Positions 35,691-47,279 of a stretch of 64,000 bases of DNA are shown here, in pieces. The stretch's first letter is position 1, and each line of letters begins with the position of its first letter. The stretch is taken from NCBI GenBank assembly GCA_041913045.1, contig JAYSGB010000006.1, forward strand, positions 87,045 through 151,044, in the 5' to 3' direction. Source of the DNA: CAMLOF01 sp041913045. Its GTDB lineage: Bacteria > Pseudomonadota > Gammaproteobacteria > Burkholderiales > Burkholderiaceae_C. A program made the position numbers and the translations under genes. The notes below the pieces were generated by a model. The model had not been told where the DNA came from. It worked only from the letters and a program-made list of their open reading frames with translations, and did not search any database.

Positions 35691-36386
35691 ATGAAGATTC
35701 TCAGCATGCTTCCCTGGGCCGACTGGTTGGCGCTGGTCGGCTTTTTTACGTTGTGGGTGGGGTACGCCTGGTTCGCCAAGGTGTGGGGCCAGCGGCGGCC
35801 TTCTTTGCTTGCCACCACCAACCGGTACCGCGCCTACTGGATGCGCCAGGCCACCGCCCGCGACCCCCGCATGCTTGACGGCCTCATCACCCAAAGCCTG
35901 TCCCAGACGCCATCTTTCTTCTCATCTACCGCGATTCTTGTGATCGGTGGCCTGTTTGCCGTGCTTGGTACCACCGAAAAGGCCACGGAGTTGATGAGCG
36001 AAATACCATTTGCGCAATCCACGCCTCTGATTGTCTTTGAATTCAAGGTTTTGGTGCTGATTGGTATATTTGTCTATGCCTTCTTCCGGTTTTCGTGGTG
36101 TATGCGTCAATACACCTTCGTGGCATTGGTGATTGGGTCCATGCCGCCGCCAGAGGATTTTGACAGCGGCAAGTTCGATCGAAAGGTTTACGCAGATAGG
36201 GCCGCTGCCATGGTGGGGGCCGCAGCAGAAAGCTTCAACGACGGTTTGCGTGCGTACTATTTTTCGTTTGCCGCCTTGGCGTGGTTTGTATCACCGGTGG
36301 GCATGATCCTGGCCACGGGATTGGTTGTACTCATTCTCTACAGCCGAGAGTTTCGGTCAGAAGTGCTCTCCATATTGCGTGAGTGA
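35691..36386 (+). CDS. DUF599 family membrane protein
   Basis: The 231-residue protein has an N-terminal membrane helix (about 8-28), helices at about 78-98 and 113-135, the segment FSWCMRQYTFVALVIG typical of DUF599, and a final long helix near 200-222. An amphipathic region with DFDSGKFDRKVYADRAAAMVGAAAESFNDGLRAYYF follows the third helix. Its function is unknown. Its GC content drops relative to neighbours toward the 3' end and into the AT-rich gap that follows. Confidence 0.83.
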   Translation: MKILSMLPWADWLALVGFFTLWVGYAWFAKVWGQRRPSLLATTNRYRAYWMRQATARDPRMLDGLITQSLSQTPSFFSSTAILVIGGLFAVLGTTEKATELMSEIPFAQSTPLIVFEFKVLVLIGIFVYAFFRFSWCMRQYTFVALVIGSMPPPEDFDSGKFDRKVYADRAAAMVGAAAESFNDGLRAYYFSFAALAWFVSPVGMILATGLVVLILYSREFRSEVLSILRE

Positions 36387-36442
36387 TTTTTGTTGATATA
36401 TGGCATTCTGATAAATTAAATTTTTGATCTATGCCGTGGCTT

Positions 36443-36469
36443 AATTTGATTGTTATCAAATTGTTTTTT
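36443..36469 (+). terminator. AT-rich terminator-like hairpin
   Basis: AATTTGAT-TGTT-ATCAAATT is a perfect 8-bp stem followed by GTTTTTTC. It lies 57 nt after the DUF599 stop in an unusually AT-rich 205-bp gap. The stem has few G-C pairs, so strength is uncertain. Confidence 0.5.
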
Positions 36470-36525
36470 CTTTGTTTTGTGAGATATAGGTTGTCGTCTG
36501 CGGTTTCAGTTTTTGATTGCTGAAT

Positions 36526-36588
36526 AATTCCGTTTGAAGATGTTCCCCGGGTGGCCTGTGGTGACATATCTGAAATTCAAACGGAATT
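36526..36588 (+). promoter_or_regulatory. long inverted repeat in chemoreceptor leader
   Basis: AATTCCGTTTGAA (36526-36538) is the exact complement of TTCAAACGGAATT (36576-36588), enclosing a 37-nt GC-richer loop. The 3' arm carries CGGAA, the only ribosome-binding-site-like sequence, and ends 3 nt before the ATG at 36592. If transcribed it could hide the translation start. Confidence 0.55.
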
Positions 36589-36591
36589 GCC

Positions 36592-38352
36592 ATGAAAACG
36601 GGATTGACGATCAAGTCGCAGCTTTTGTTGCTGATGGGCGTGCTCTTGCTCATGCTGGTGGGCGTCGGGGCCTTAGGCGCATACGAGTTGCGCATGGCCG
36701 AGCGGCGGGTCGAGACCCTTTACGCGGACCGCGTCGTGCCTCTGTCCCAGCTCAAAAAAGTGGCCGACATGTACGCCGTCAACATCGTCGATGCCGCCCA
36801 TAAGGCCGCTGATGGTTCCTTCACGCCCGCAGAAGCGCTGAAGGCATTGGAATTGGCCCGCAAAGAAATCACCGATACATGGCAGGCATACCGAGCTACG
36901 CGCCTGACCAGCGAGGAGGCTGCGCTGGTGGCACGCATCGAGCCCATGTTCAAGGTGACCGATGCCAGGACCGACAAACTTGAGTCGCTGCTGCGTCGCG
37001 GCGATCAGGCAGGCGTCGCAGAATTCCGAGCTCGAGAGATGTATCCCGTCTTCGACCCATTGCAGGAGGTGGTGGCGGGCCTCATTCAGGTCCAGCTGGA
37101 TGAATCCCGCAAGGCTTATAACCAGGCCAGATCCGACAGCCAGGCAGTGCTCTGGACGGTATTCGCTGCCATTGCGGTTGCGTGCTCGGTGGGAGTGGGC
37201 TTGTCGATGTGGATCATTGGTGGACTGGTGCGCGCGCTAGGTGCAGAGCCCCGCGAGGTGCGCCAGGCCGCTCAGATCGTGGCGGGGGGCGACCTGACCT
37301 ATAGCTTCCACCTGCGTAAGGGTGACCAAGACAGCGTGATGGCCGCCATGCGGTCCATGAATGAGAACCTCAAACGCATTGTTGGCGCTGTGCGTTCGAA
37401 TGCCGAGAGCGTGGCTGCCGCCACCGTGCAACTGGCACAGGGCACGCAGGACCTGGCTGCCCGCACCGAGTCGCAGGCCAGCACGCTGGAGCAGACGGCC
37501 GCAGCCATGGAGCAACTGGGCACTACCGTGCAGCACAACGCCGAAAGCGCCCAGCAAGCCAACGAGCTGGCGCTCAGCGCTTCGGGTGTGGCCAGTTCCG
37601 GTGGCGACGTGGTGGCGCAGGTGGTGGACACCATGCGCGACATCGACACAAGCAGCCAGAAGATTGCCGACATCATCGCGGTGATCGACGGCATTGCCTT
37701 CCAGACCAACATCTTGGCGCTCAACGCTGCGGTGGAGGCAGCGCGGGCAGGTGAGCAAGGCCGGGGCTTTGCTGTTGTGGCCGGAGAGGTGCGCAGCCTG
37801 GCACAACGCAGCGCCGAAGCCGCCAAGGAGATCAAAGCCTTGATCACTGCCAGCGTGGAGCGCGTATCCCAGGGCACGGCGCTGGCCGACCGGGCAGGGG
37901 CCACCATGGGAGAAGTGGTGGACTCCATCCGCCGCGTTACCGATCTGGTGGGCGAGATCAGCTCAGCCACGCGCGAGCAGACGCAGGGCATGGCCATGGT
38001 GAGCGACGCCGTGACCCACATGGACCGAGACACCCAGCAGAACGCCGCCTTGGTCGAGGAAAGCGCCACCGCGACCCAGAGCCTCAGCCGCCAGGCTGCC
38101 GCCCTGGTGGACGCCGTGGCTGTTTTCAAGCTGGATGGAGGGCAGGGTGCGATGAAACCGTTGATGCCGGTGGTGGTCAGATCCGTTACGGGAAAGGTTG
38201 ACAGACCATCTGCGCAAGCGTCCGGACCAACCGTGACGCGGAAGCCCCAAACGCCTTCCGCAGAGCGCAAATCGGCAACCGTCGCGACCCCTCCCTTCAA
38301 ACCTGCCAAGCCAGTGACGGAGGCTGCAACCGAAGAGTGGGAGAGCTTCTGA
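36592..38352 (+). CDS. methyl-accepting chemotaxis protein
   Basis: The 586-residue receptor has TM1 (about 8-30), a four-helix-bundle type periplasmic sensor (about 35-185), TM2 (about 188-212), a HAMP domain (about 212-265) and a signalling domain with the hairpin tip IDGIAFQTNILALNAAVEAARAGEQGRGFAVVAGEVRSLAQRS. The C-terminal tail is Pro/Thr/Ala rich and ends EEWESF, matching the xWxxF pentapeptide that tethers CheR/CheB. The ligand is unknown. It is the only chemotaxis gene in the window. Confidence 0.95.
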   Translation: MKTGLTIKSQLLLLMGVLLLMLVGVGALGAYELRMAERRVETLYADRVVPLSQLKKVADMYAVNIVDAAHKAADGSFTPAEALKALELARKEITDTWQAYRATRLTSEEAALVARIEPMFKVTDARTDKLESLLRRGDQAGVAEFRAREMYPVFDPLQEVVAGLIQVQLDESRKAYNQARSDSQAVLWTVFAAIAVACSVGVGLSMWIIGGLVRALGAEPREVRQAAQIVAGGDLTYSFHLRKGDQDSVMAAMRSMNENLKRIVGAVRSNAESVAAATVQLAQGTQDLAARTESQASTLEQTAAAMEQLGTTVQHNAESAQQANELALSASGVASSGGDVVAQVVDTMRDIDTSSQKIADIIAVIDGIAFQTNILALNAAVEAARAGEQGRGFAVVAGEVRSLAQRSAEAAKEIKALITASVERVSQGTALADRAGATMGEVVDSIRRVTDLVGEISSATREQTQGMAMVSDAVTHMDRDTQQNAALVEESATATQSLSRQAAALVDAVAVFKLDGGQGAMKPLMPVVVRSVTGKVDRPSAQASGPTVTRKPQTPSAERKSATVATPPFKPAKPVTEAATEEWESF

Positions 38353-38361
38353 CTTCCTTCC

Positions 38362-38367
38362 TACAAT
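38362..38367 (+). promoter_or_regulatory. possible -10 box of dnaE, leaderless spacing
   Basis: TACAAT, a near-perfect -10, lies 6 nt before the dnaE ATG in the 21-bp gap after the chemoreceptor stop. GGTGG directly abuts the ATG, too close for normal Shine-Dalgarno use. No clear -35 is present. Confidence 0.4.
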
Positions 38368-38373
38368 TGGTGG

Positions 38374-41937
<3,564 letters not shown>

Positions 41938-41942
41938 AGTGC

Positions 41943-42821
41943 TCAGTCCTGCGGCCTGAAGATCAGCACCAGGGTGCCAGGCACCTTGCCGTTTTCGTCC
42001 TTGGGCAGGGTGGCGGTGCGGTCGATGGCGCGCAGCACGGCGTCGTCCCAGCCTTTGTGGCCGCTGGACTGCAGCAGCTTGCGGCCGACGATGGTGCCGT
42101 CTGGCAGGGAACGCACTTCCACCTCGGCGCGCGGGTTGCCCGGCACGGTATCGGTGAAAACGATGTTGGGTTTGACTCGCGCCACCAACTTCCCGGCGTA
42201 GGTGGCTGACGGCCCGCTGGACTGCTGTGCCGTGCCAGTGGAGCGTGACGAACCCATGGCGCCCGCCTGGCCCAGCATGCGCTCGAGGTTCTTCTTGCGT
42301 TCGGCCTCCAGTTGGGCCTGCTGGCGTGCGGCTTCCTTCTCGCGGGCAGCCTTTTCGGCTTTCTCTTTCGCGGCCTGCGCTTCGCGCTTCTCGGCCGCCT
42401 CGCGTTCGGCTTGCTTCTGCTCTTCCTTGCGGCGGGCTTCCGCTTGCTTCTTGCGTTCGGCTTCCAGTCGCAGCTTTTCCTCGCGTTCCTTCTCGCGCTT
42501 TTTCTGCAAGGCGATCTCTGCCTCGCTGGGGCCGGTGGGCTCGGGTGCCGGGGCAGGTCTGGGTGGCGGCGCGGGTTCCGGCTTCGGTTCGGGTTCTGGC
42601 GGTGGGGGCGGCTCGGGCTCGCTGGCGCGCGGCGCCGCCACCTCGGGCAGGCGCGACCACAGCTCTGCCTCCATCACCACTTGCGTGTCACGCTGCCAGC
42701 CCACGCCCCAGGTCAGCGCCAGCACCAGCAGAAGGTGCACCACAAAGGCGATGAGCAGCGGCCCGCGCCAGCGCCCGGCTTGCGGCGGTGTCAGGTCCAG
42801 GGTGTCTGCGGCGGCCTGCAT
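41943..42821 (-). CDS. tolA: TolA-like cell-envelope protein
   Basis: The 292-residue protein has one N-terminal membrane helix (about 20-45), a Pro/Glu/Ala-rich stretch (65-100), a long Lys/Glu/Ala helical domain II (105-185) and a C-terminal TolA/TonB-type domain (SATYAGKLVARVKPNIVFTD... to RPQD). It bridges the TolQR inner-membrane motor to Pal in the outer membrane. It ends the rib-nusB-tol run. tolB and pal, normally next, are absent; dnaE lies directly downstream in opposite orientation. Confidence 0.92.
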   Translation of the reverse strand: MQAAADTLDLTPPQAGRWRGPLLIAFVVHLLLVLALTWGVGWQRDTQVVMEAELWSRLPEVAAPRASEPEPPPPPEPEPKPEPAPPPRPAPAPEPTGPSEAEIALQKKREKEREEKLRLEAERKKQAEARRKEEQKQAEREAAEKREAQAAKEKAEKAAREKEAARQQAQLEAERKKNLERMLGQAGAMGSSRSTGTAQQSSGPSATYAGKLVARVKPNIVFTDTVPGNPRAEVEVRSLPDGTIVGRKLLQSSGHKGWDDAVLRAIDRTATLPKDENGKVPGTLVLIFRPQD

Positions 42822-42843
42822 GCGGGTGTGCTCCTGGCTGCGC

Positions 42844-43284
42844 TCAGCGCCCCTGCTGCACCGACAGGCCCACGCGCTGGATACCTGCCTTCTGCAATTG
42901 GTCCATCACGTTGATCACGGCCTCGTACTTCACGCTCTTGTCTGCACTGATGACCACCGGCACCACAGCCTGGCCTTCCACGGGCGGGCCTTGCAGGTCG
43001 CGCACGCGTTGTACCAGGGCCTTGTCGCTCACGTCTTCGGCCTGGGCATTTGCCGTGCCGTCCTTTACCTGCAGCCGGGCATCCTTGTCGATGATGACTT
43101 GCACGAAACGGTCGGGCTGGCGCGCGGCCTGGCCCACGCTGGGCAGGTCGATCATGCTGGGGGTGATGAGCGGCGCCGTCACCATGAAGATGATGAGCAG
43201 CACCAGCATCACGTCAATGAACGGCACCATGTTGATGTCGTTCATGGTGCGGCGGCCTCTGCCTCGGGGTGTCACTGCGGGCAT
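42844..43284 (-). CDS. tolR: TolR biopolymer-transport protein
   Basis: The 146-residue ExbD/TolR-family protein has a Arg-rich N-terminus, one membrane helix with the proton-path Asp (NMVPFIDVMLVLLIIFMV, about residues 18-36) and a periplasmic domain. With TolQ it forms the proton-driven motor that energises TolA. It lies 22 nt before tolA and 24 nt after tolQ. Confidence 0.95.
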   Translation of the reverse strand: MPAVTPRGRGRRTMNDINMVPFIDVMLVLLIIFMVTAPLITPSMIDLPSVGQAARQPDRFVQVIIDKDARLQVKDGTANAQAEDVSDKALVQRVRDLQGPPVEGQAVVPVVISADKSVKYEAVINVMDQLQKAGIQRVGLSVQQGR

Positions 43285-43308
43285 AGCGCTTTCCTTTGCG
43301 GCGTGGCG

Positions 43309-44031
43309 TCAGTGCCCGGGGGACATGGTGGCCGGGCCACCCGTACCAGCCGTGCCGGCGGCGCCCACGTTGCGGTGCAGGATGTTGGAGAACTCTTCCA
43401 TGAAGGTCTCCAGCCCGTTGGCGGCGCGGTCGATCTCGTGGGTGAAACGGTTGTAGGCCACCACCGCCGGAATGGCTGCGAACAGGCCGATGGCGGTGGC
43501 CACCAGTGCTTCGGCAATGCCGGGGGCCACGGTTGCCAGCGTCACCTGGGTGAGCGCGGCCAGACCAGTGAAGGCGTGCATGATGCCCCACACCGTGCCG
43601 AACAGCCCCACGTAAGGCGACACCGAGCCGACCGAACCCAGGAAGGACAGGTTCACCTCCAGCGCGTCCAGCTCGCGCTGGTAGCTTGCGCGCATGGCGC
43701 GGCGCGCGCCGTCGAGCAGGGCGTCGGGCTGGGTGATGCGGCGCTCGCGCAGCTTGTGGAATTCGCGCATGCCGCTGGCGAAGATGCGTTCCATCGGGCT
43801 GCCGTCGCGGGCGTTGCGCGTGGCTGCCAGATACAGGTCGTTCAGGTTGGCACCAGACCAGAAGTCACGCTCAAACTCGTCTGTGAGGCGCTTGACGCGC
43901 TTGAGGGCGAACACCTTGCGGAAGATCGCCGCCCAACTGATGACCGAAACCGTGAGGAGCAGGGCCACCACGGCCTGCACCACCCAACTGGCGTTGAGCA
44001 TCAGCTCGACGATGGAGAAATCGTGGTTCAT
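43309..44031 (-). CDS. tolQ: TolQ proton-channel protein
   Basis: The 240-residue MotA/TolQ/ExbB protein has three membrane helices (about 15-38, 135-160, 170-195), with LNLSFLGSVGSVSPYVGLFGTVWGIMHAF in the conserved second and third helix region. It pairs with TolR. The ATG at 44031 overlaps the ybgC stop by 4 nt, the classic ybgC-tolQ junction. Confidence 0.95.
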   Translation of the reverse strand: MNHDFSIVELMLNASWVVQAVVALLLTVSVISWAAIFRKVFALKRVKRLTDEFERDFWSGANLNDLYLAATRNARDGSPMERIFASGMREFHKLRERRITQPDALLDGARRAMRASYQRELDALEVNLSFLGSVGSVSPYVGLFGTVWGIMHAFTGLAALTQVTLATVAPGIAEALVATAIGLFAAIPAVVAYNRFTHEIDRAANGLETFMEEFSNILHRNVGAAGTAGTGGPATMSPGH

Positions 44032-44474
44032 CGGGGTTGCAATACGTTGATGATCGGTTGCGGGATGCGGCCTGGGCGCAAGTCGTCGACGGCCTCGCCC
44101 GCCTGCACCCAGCCTATGCGGATGCTGCCTTCGCACAGCAGGGTCGTGCGTTGGCCGTCCTGCGTGAGCCAGGCCTCTTGTTGCAGTGTCATGGAAGCGC
44201 GCCCAAGTTCCCCCACGCGCGCGGTGACTTGCAACAAATCGTCAAGCCGTGCGGGGCGGTGGTAGCGCAGTTCGGTGCCGCTCACCACGAACATGCCGCC
44301 GGTTTCCTCGCGCAGGCGCTGCTGCTGCACGCCCAGGCTGCGCAGCCACTCGGTGCGCGCCCGCTCGAAGAACTTCAGGTAGTTCGCATAGAAGACGATG
44401 CCGCCAGCATCGGTGTCTTCCCAATACACGCGCACCGGCCAGCAGAAGGTGTCTTCCGTGGCTGTGGCTGTCAC
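44028..44474 (-). CDS. ybgC: tol-pal system acyl-CoA thioesterase
   Basis: The 148-residue hotdog-fold protein has the 4HBT motif RVYWEDTDAGGIVFYANYLKFFERARTEW (catalytic Asp region). YbgC proteins hydrolyse short or medium acyl-CoA and are almost always encoded before tolQ. A GTG start at 44474 overlaps the nusB stop (GTGA). The frame is open further upstream, but that would be inside nusB. Confidence 0.93.
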   Translation of the reverse strand: MTATATEDTFCWPVRVYWEDTDAGGIVFYANYLKFFERARTEWLRSLGVQQQRLREETGGMFVVSGTELRYHRPARLDDLLQVTARVGELGRASMTLQQEAWLTQDGQRTTLLCEGSIRIGWVQAGEAVDDLRPGRIPQPIINVLQPR

Positions 44475-45001
44475 GCTTGCGCGCTCCCGCCCTTGCGGGC
44501 CTGGTCGCGGCTCACTTCCAGGGCGCGCAGTTGCGGCGCCAGCTGGTTGAGCACGCCGTTGATGTACTTGTGCCCGTCGGTGCCGCCGAAGGATTTCGCC
44601 AGCTCGATGCATTCGTTGATCACCACGCGCCACGGCACGTCCAGGCAGTGCTTGAACTCGTAGGCGCCAATCCACAGCACACCGCGTTCGATGGGCGAAA
44701 TCTCTGCCAGCGAACGGTCCAGCAGCGGCGTGACCAGTGCGTCCAGCGCGTCGGCCTCGGCGATGCAGCCGTGCAGCAGAGCGTCGTAGTGAGCGCTGTC
44801 GGCTTTGTGGAAGCCGGTCAGGTCGCGGGTGAAGAGGTCGATGTCCTCGGCCTCGTTGCGACCTACCAGGTGCTGGTAGAGCGCCTGCAGGGCGAATTCA
44901 CGCGCTCGGGTGCGGGCGGATTTGTCGCTGGCCTTCTTGAACGCCGCGCGAGGGGCGGCTTTGTCGGCCTTCTCGGCGCTGTTGGGGGTTTCGTCGCTCA
45001 T
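44471..45001 (-). CDS. nusB: transcription antitermination factor NusB
   Basis: NusB binds boxA RNA with S10 in ribosomal-RNA antitermination. The 176-residue protein has an Ala/Lys-rich N-terminal extension, then RTRAREFALQALYQHL and the C-terminal ERGVLWIGAYEFKHCLDVPWRVVINECIELAKSFGGTDGHKYINGVLN. It overlaps ribH by 4 nt, the standard ribH-nusB arrangement, and ybgC by 4 nt, which is unusual. Confidence 0.96.
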   Translation of the reverse strand: MSDETPNSAEKADKAAPRAAFKKASDKSARTRAREFALQALYQHLVGRNEAEDIDLFTRDLTGFHKADSAHYDALLHGCIAEADALDALVTPLLDRSLAEISPIERGVLWIGAYEFKHCLDVPWRVVINECIELAKSFGGTDGHKYINGVLNQLAPQLRALEVSRDQARKGGSAQA

Positions 45002-45468
45002 GATGCCTGAATGCTGTTGAGCAGCTGCGCCATCTCAACCGCCACCTGGGCGGCGTCGCGGCCTTTTTCTTCCTGGCGGGCCACGGCCTGCGGCAGGTTC
45101 TCGGTGGTGATGATGGCGTTGGCCACGGGGATCTGGTAGTCCAGCGCCACGCGCGTGACGCCAGCGGCGGATTCGTTGCAGACCAGCTCGAAGTGGTAGG
45201 TCTCGCCACGGATCACGCAGCCCAGGGCGATCAGGGCGTCGAATTTTTCGGTTTCGGCCATGGCCTGCAGGGCGGTGGGTACTTCCAGCGCGCCGGGTAC
45301 CTGCACGTGCTGGATGTTGGCCTCGGCCACGCCCAGGGCGTGCAGTTCGTTCACGCAGGCTTGCGCCAGGGCGTTGGTGATACCCTGGTTGAAGCGCGCC
45401 TGCACGATGCCGATGCGCAGTTTCGATCCGTCCAGCGCGGCGGCGCTGCCTTTGTCGGCTCCCAACAT
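44998..45468 (-). CDS. ribH: 6,7-dimethyl-8-ribityllumazine synthase
   Basis: The enzyme condenses 5-amino-6-ribitylaminouracil with 3,4-dihydroxybutanone 4-phosphate to lumazine. The 156-residue protein has IGIVQARFN, VPGALEVPTALQAMA and LGCVIRGETYHFELVCNESAAGV (catalytic His in TYHFE). The ATG at 45468 is 2 nt after the ribBA stop. It is one of four riboflavin genes in the operon. Confidence 0.96.
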   Translation of the reverse strand: MLGADKGSAAALDGSKLRIGIVQARFNQGITNALAQACVNELHALGVAEANIQHVQVPGALEVPTALQAMAETEKFDALIALGCVIRGETYHFELVCNESAAGVTRVALDYQIPVANAIITTENLPQAVARQEEKGRDAAQVAVEMAQLLNSIQAS

Positions 45469-45470
45469 GA

Positions 45471-46604
45471 TCAGTTTCCTTCCGTTTTGCTCAAGAAGCC
45501 GGTCACTTCCAGTCCGTAACCGGTCATGCTGGGCATGCGGCGCGGCGTGCCCAGCAGTTGCATTTTTTGAACCCCGCATTCGCGCAGGATCTGCGCGCCC
45601 ACGCCGTAGGTGCGCAGGTCCATGCGGCCACGCTCTGGCGCCTGTGCGGAACGTGCGGTGCCCTCGAACTGGGCCAGCAGCTGTTCGGCGCTTTCGCCGC
45701 AGTTCAGCAGCACCACCACGCCTCGGCCTTGTTCGGCCATGTGGCGCAGGCTGGTCTCCAGCGTCCACGAGTGCATGGAGCGGCCCACCTCCAGCGCGTC
45801 CAGCACGCTCAGGGGCTCGTGCACGCGCACGCTCACGGTATCGCTGGGCTGCCACTGGCCCTTGACCAGTGCCAGGTGCAGCGCGCCGCTGGGCTGGTCG
45901 CGGAAGGCGTGCGCCGTGAACTCGCCGAACGCGGTGTTCAGGGGGCGGCTGCCCACCTTCTGCACCAGGCTTTCAACGCGGCTGCGGTATTCGATCAGGT
46001 CGGCAATGGTGCCGATTTTCAGCCCGTGTTCGGCAGCGAACAGTTGCAGGTCGGGCAGGCGGGCCATGGTGCCGTCGTCCTTCATGATCTCGCAGATCAC
46101 GGCGGCGGGGGTGCAGCCGGCCATGGCGGCCAGGTCGCAGCCGGCTTCGGTGTGGCCGGCGCGCATGAGCACGCCGCCGTCCACCGCCTGCAGCGGGAAG
46201 ATGTGGCCGGGTTGCACCAGGTCTTCGGCGCGGGCGTTGGCGGCCACGGCCACCTGCACGGTGCGCGCGCGATCGGCGGCAGAAATGCCGGTGGTCACGC
46301 CCTCGGCGGCCTCAATGGACACGGTAAACGCCGTCCCCATCTTGGTGCCGTTGCGCGGCACCATGGGGGGTAGGCGCAGGCGTTCGCAGCGGTCGCGCGT
46401 CAGGGTCAGGCAGATCAGGCCACGCCCGAAGCGGGCCATGAAGTTGATCGCCTCGGGTGTCACGTGGTCGGCGGCCAGGACAAGGTCGCCCTCGTTCTCG
46501 CGGTCTTCCTCGTCCACCAGAATGACGATGCGGCCAGCCTTCATGTCGGCCACGATGTCTTCGACGGGGGAAATGGGCACGGGGGCCAGGTTAGGTGTGG
46601 TCAT
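45471..46604 (-). CDS. ribBA: 3,4-dihydroxy-2-butanone 4-phosphate synthase fused to a degenerate GTP cyclohydrolase II domain
   Basis: The 377-residue protein has an intact N-terminal RibB domain (about 10-205) with VDEEDRENEGDLVLAAD and GHTEAGCDLAAMAGC. The C-terminal RibA-like domain (about 215-375) has lost the zinc motif C-x10-C-x-C and the catalytic loop, and carries GTPRRMPSMTGYGLEV where active enzymes have a TNNP-type sequence. It corresponds to the RibBX-type variant known in Proteobacteria, so a separate RibA should be elsewhere. It overlaps ribE by 4 nt. Confidence 0.93.
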   Translation of the reverse strand: MTTPNLAPVPISPVEDIVADMKAGRIVILVDEEDRENEGDLVLAADHVTPEAINFMARFGRGLICLTLTRDRCERLRLPPMVPRNGTKMGTAFTVSIEAAEGVTTGISAADRARTVQVAVAANARAEDLVQPGHIFPLQAVDGGVLMRAGHTEAGCDLAAMAGCTPAAVICEIMKDDGTMARLPDLQLFAAEHGLKIGTIADLIEYRSRVESLVQKVGSRPLNTAFGEFTAHAFRDQPSGALHLALVKGQWQPSDTVSVRVHEPLSVLDALEVGRSMHSWTLETSLRHMAEQGRGVVVLLNCGESAEQLLAQFEGTARSAQAPERGRMDLRTYGVGAQILRECGVQKMQLLGTPRRMPSMTGYGLEVTGFLSKTEGN

Positions 46605-47227
46605 GATTGTGCAGGGGCGCCGAGCATGCGCTCCACGTAGCGGGCGATCAGGTCGATTTCCAGGTTCACCGGGCTGCCCGTGCGAAGGTGGCCCAGGGCG
46701 GTGTTTTCCACGGTGTGCGGGATGAGGTTGATGCTGCATTCGCAGCCTTCGGCGCTGTCTTGCACGCGGTTGACCGTGAGGCTGACGCCATTGATGGTGA
46801 TGGAGCCTTTGTAGGCCAGGTACTTGCCCAGGGCAGTGGGGGCCATCACGCGCAGTTCCCAGCTTTCTCCCACCTGGGCGAAGTGGGTGACGCGGCCAAT
46901 GCCGTCCACGTGGCCGGAGACGATGTGCCCGCCCAGGCGGTCGTGCGCGCGCAGTGCCTTTTCCAGATTGACCGGGCCGGGCTGGTCCAGGCCGGCGGTC
47001 TTGTCCAGAGATTCTGCGGAGATGTCGATGGTGAAGTGGCGTTCTTCAGCGGCTAGGGTCGTGACCGTCATGCAGGCGCCGTTGAGGGCGATGCTGTCGC
47101 CCAGGCCAACGTCGTCGAGATAACCCGGCGGCGTCTCTATGGTGAGGCGCTTGCCGTGTTGCAAAGAACTGCCGAGCGGCTGGACAGCGACGATGCGCCC
47201 CACGCCTGTGATGATGCCGGTAAACAT
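46601..47227 (-). CDS. ribE: riboflavin synthase alpha chain
   Basis: The enzyme dismutates two lumazines into riboflavin. The 208-residue protein starts MFTGIITGVGRI and contains the two lumazine-binding repeats, with NGACMTVTTL in the first and KGSITINGVSLTVN in the second, plus GGHIVSGHVDGIG. It lies 52 nt downstream of ribD and overlaps ribBA. The 52-nt gap is too short for an FMN riboswitch. Confidence 0.96.
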   Translation of the reverse strand: MFTGIITGVGRIVAVQPLGSSLQHGKRLTIETPPGYLDDVGLGDSIALNGACMTVTTLAAEERHFTIDISAESLDKTAGLDQPGPVNLEKALRAHDRLGGHIVSGHVDGIGRVTHFAQVGESWELRVMAPTALGKYLAYKGSITINGVSLTVNRVQDSAEGCECSINLIPHTVENTALGHLRTGSPVNLEIDLIARYVERMLGAPAQS

Positions 47228-47279
47228 CTCCGTATTCTCGCAGGAAAGCGCGAGGTGGGGGCCGGGTGGGGGCGCCGGG

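Noticed and set aside
47228..47279. FMN riboswitch in the riboflavin operon
   Set aside because: The 52-bp ribD-ribE gap and the 88 bp upstream of ribD are too short and lack the conserved RFN core segments.
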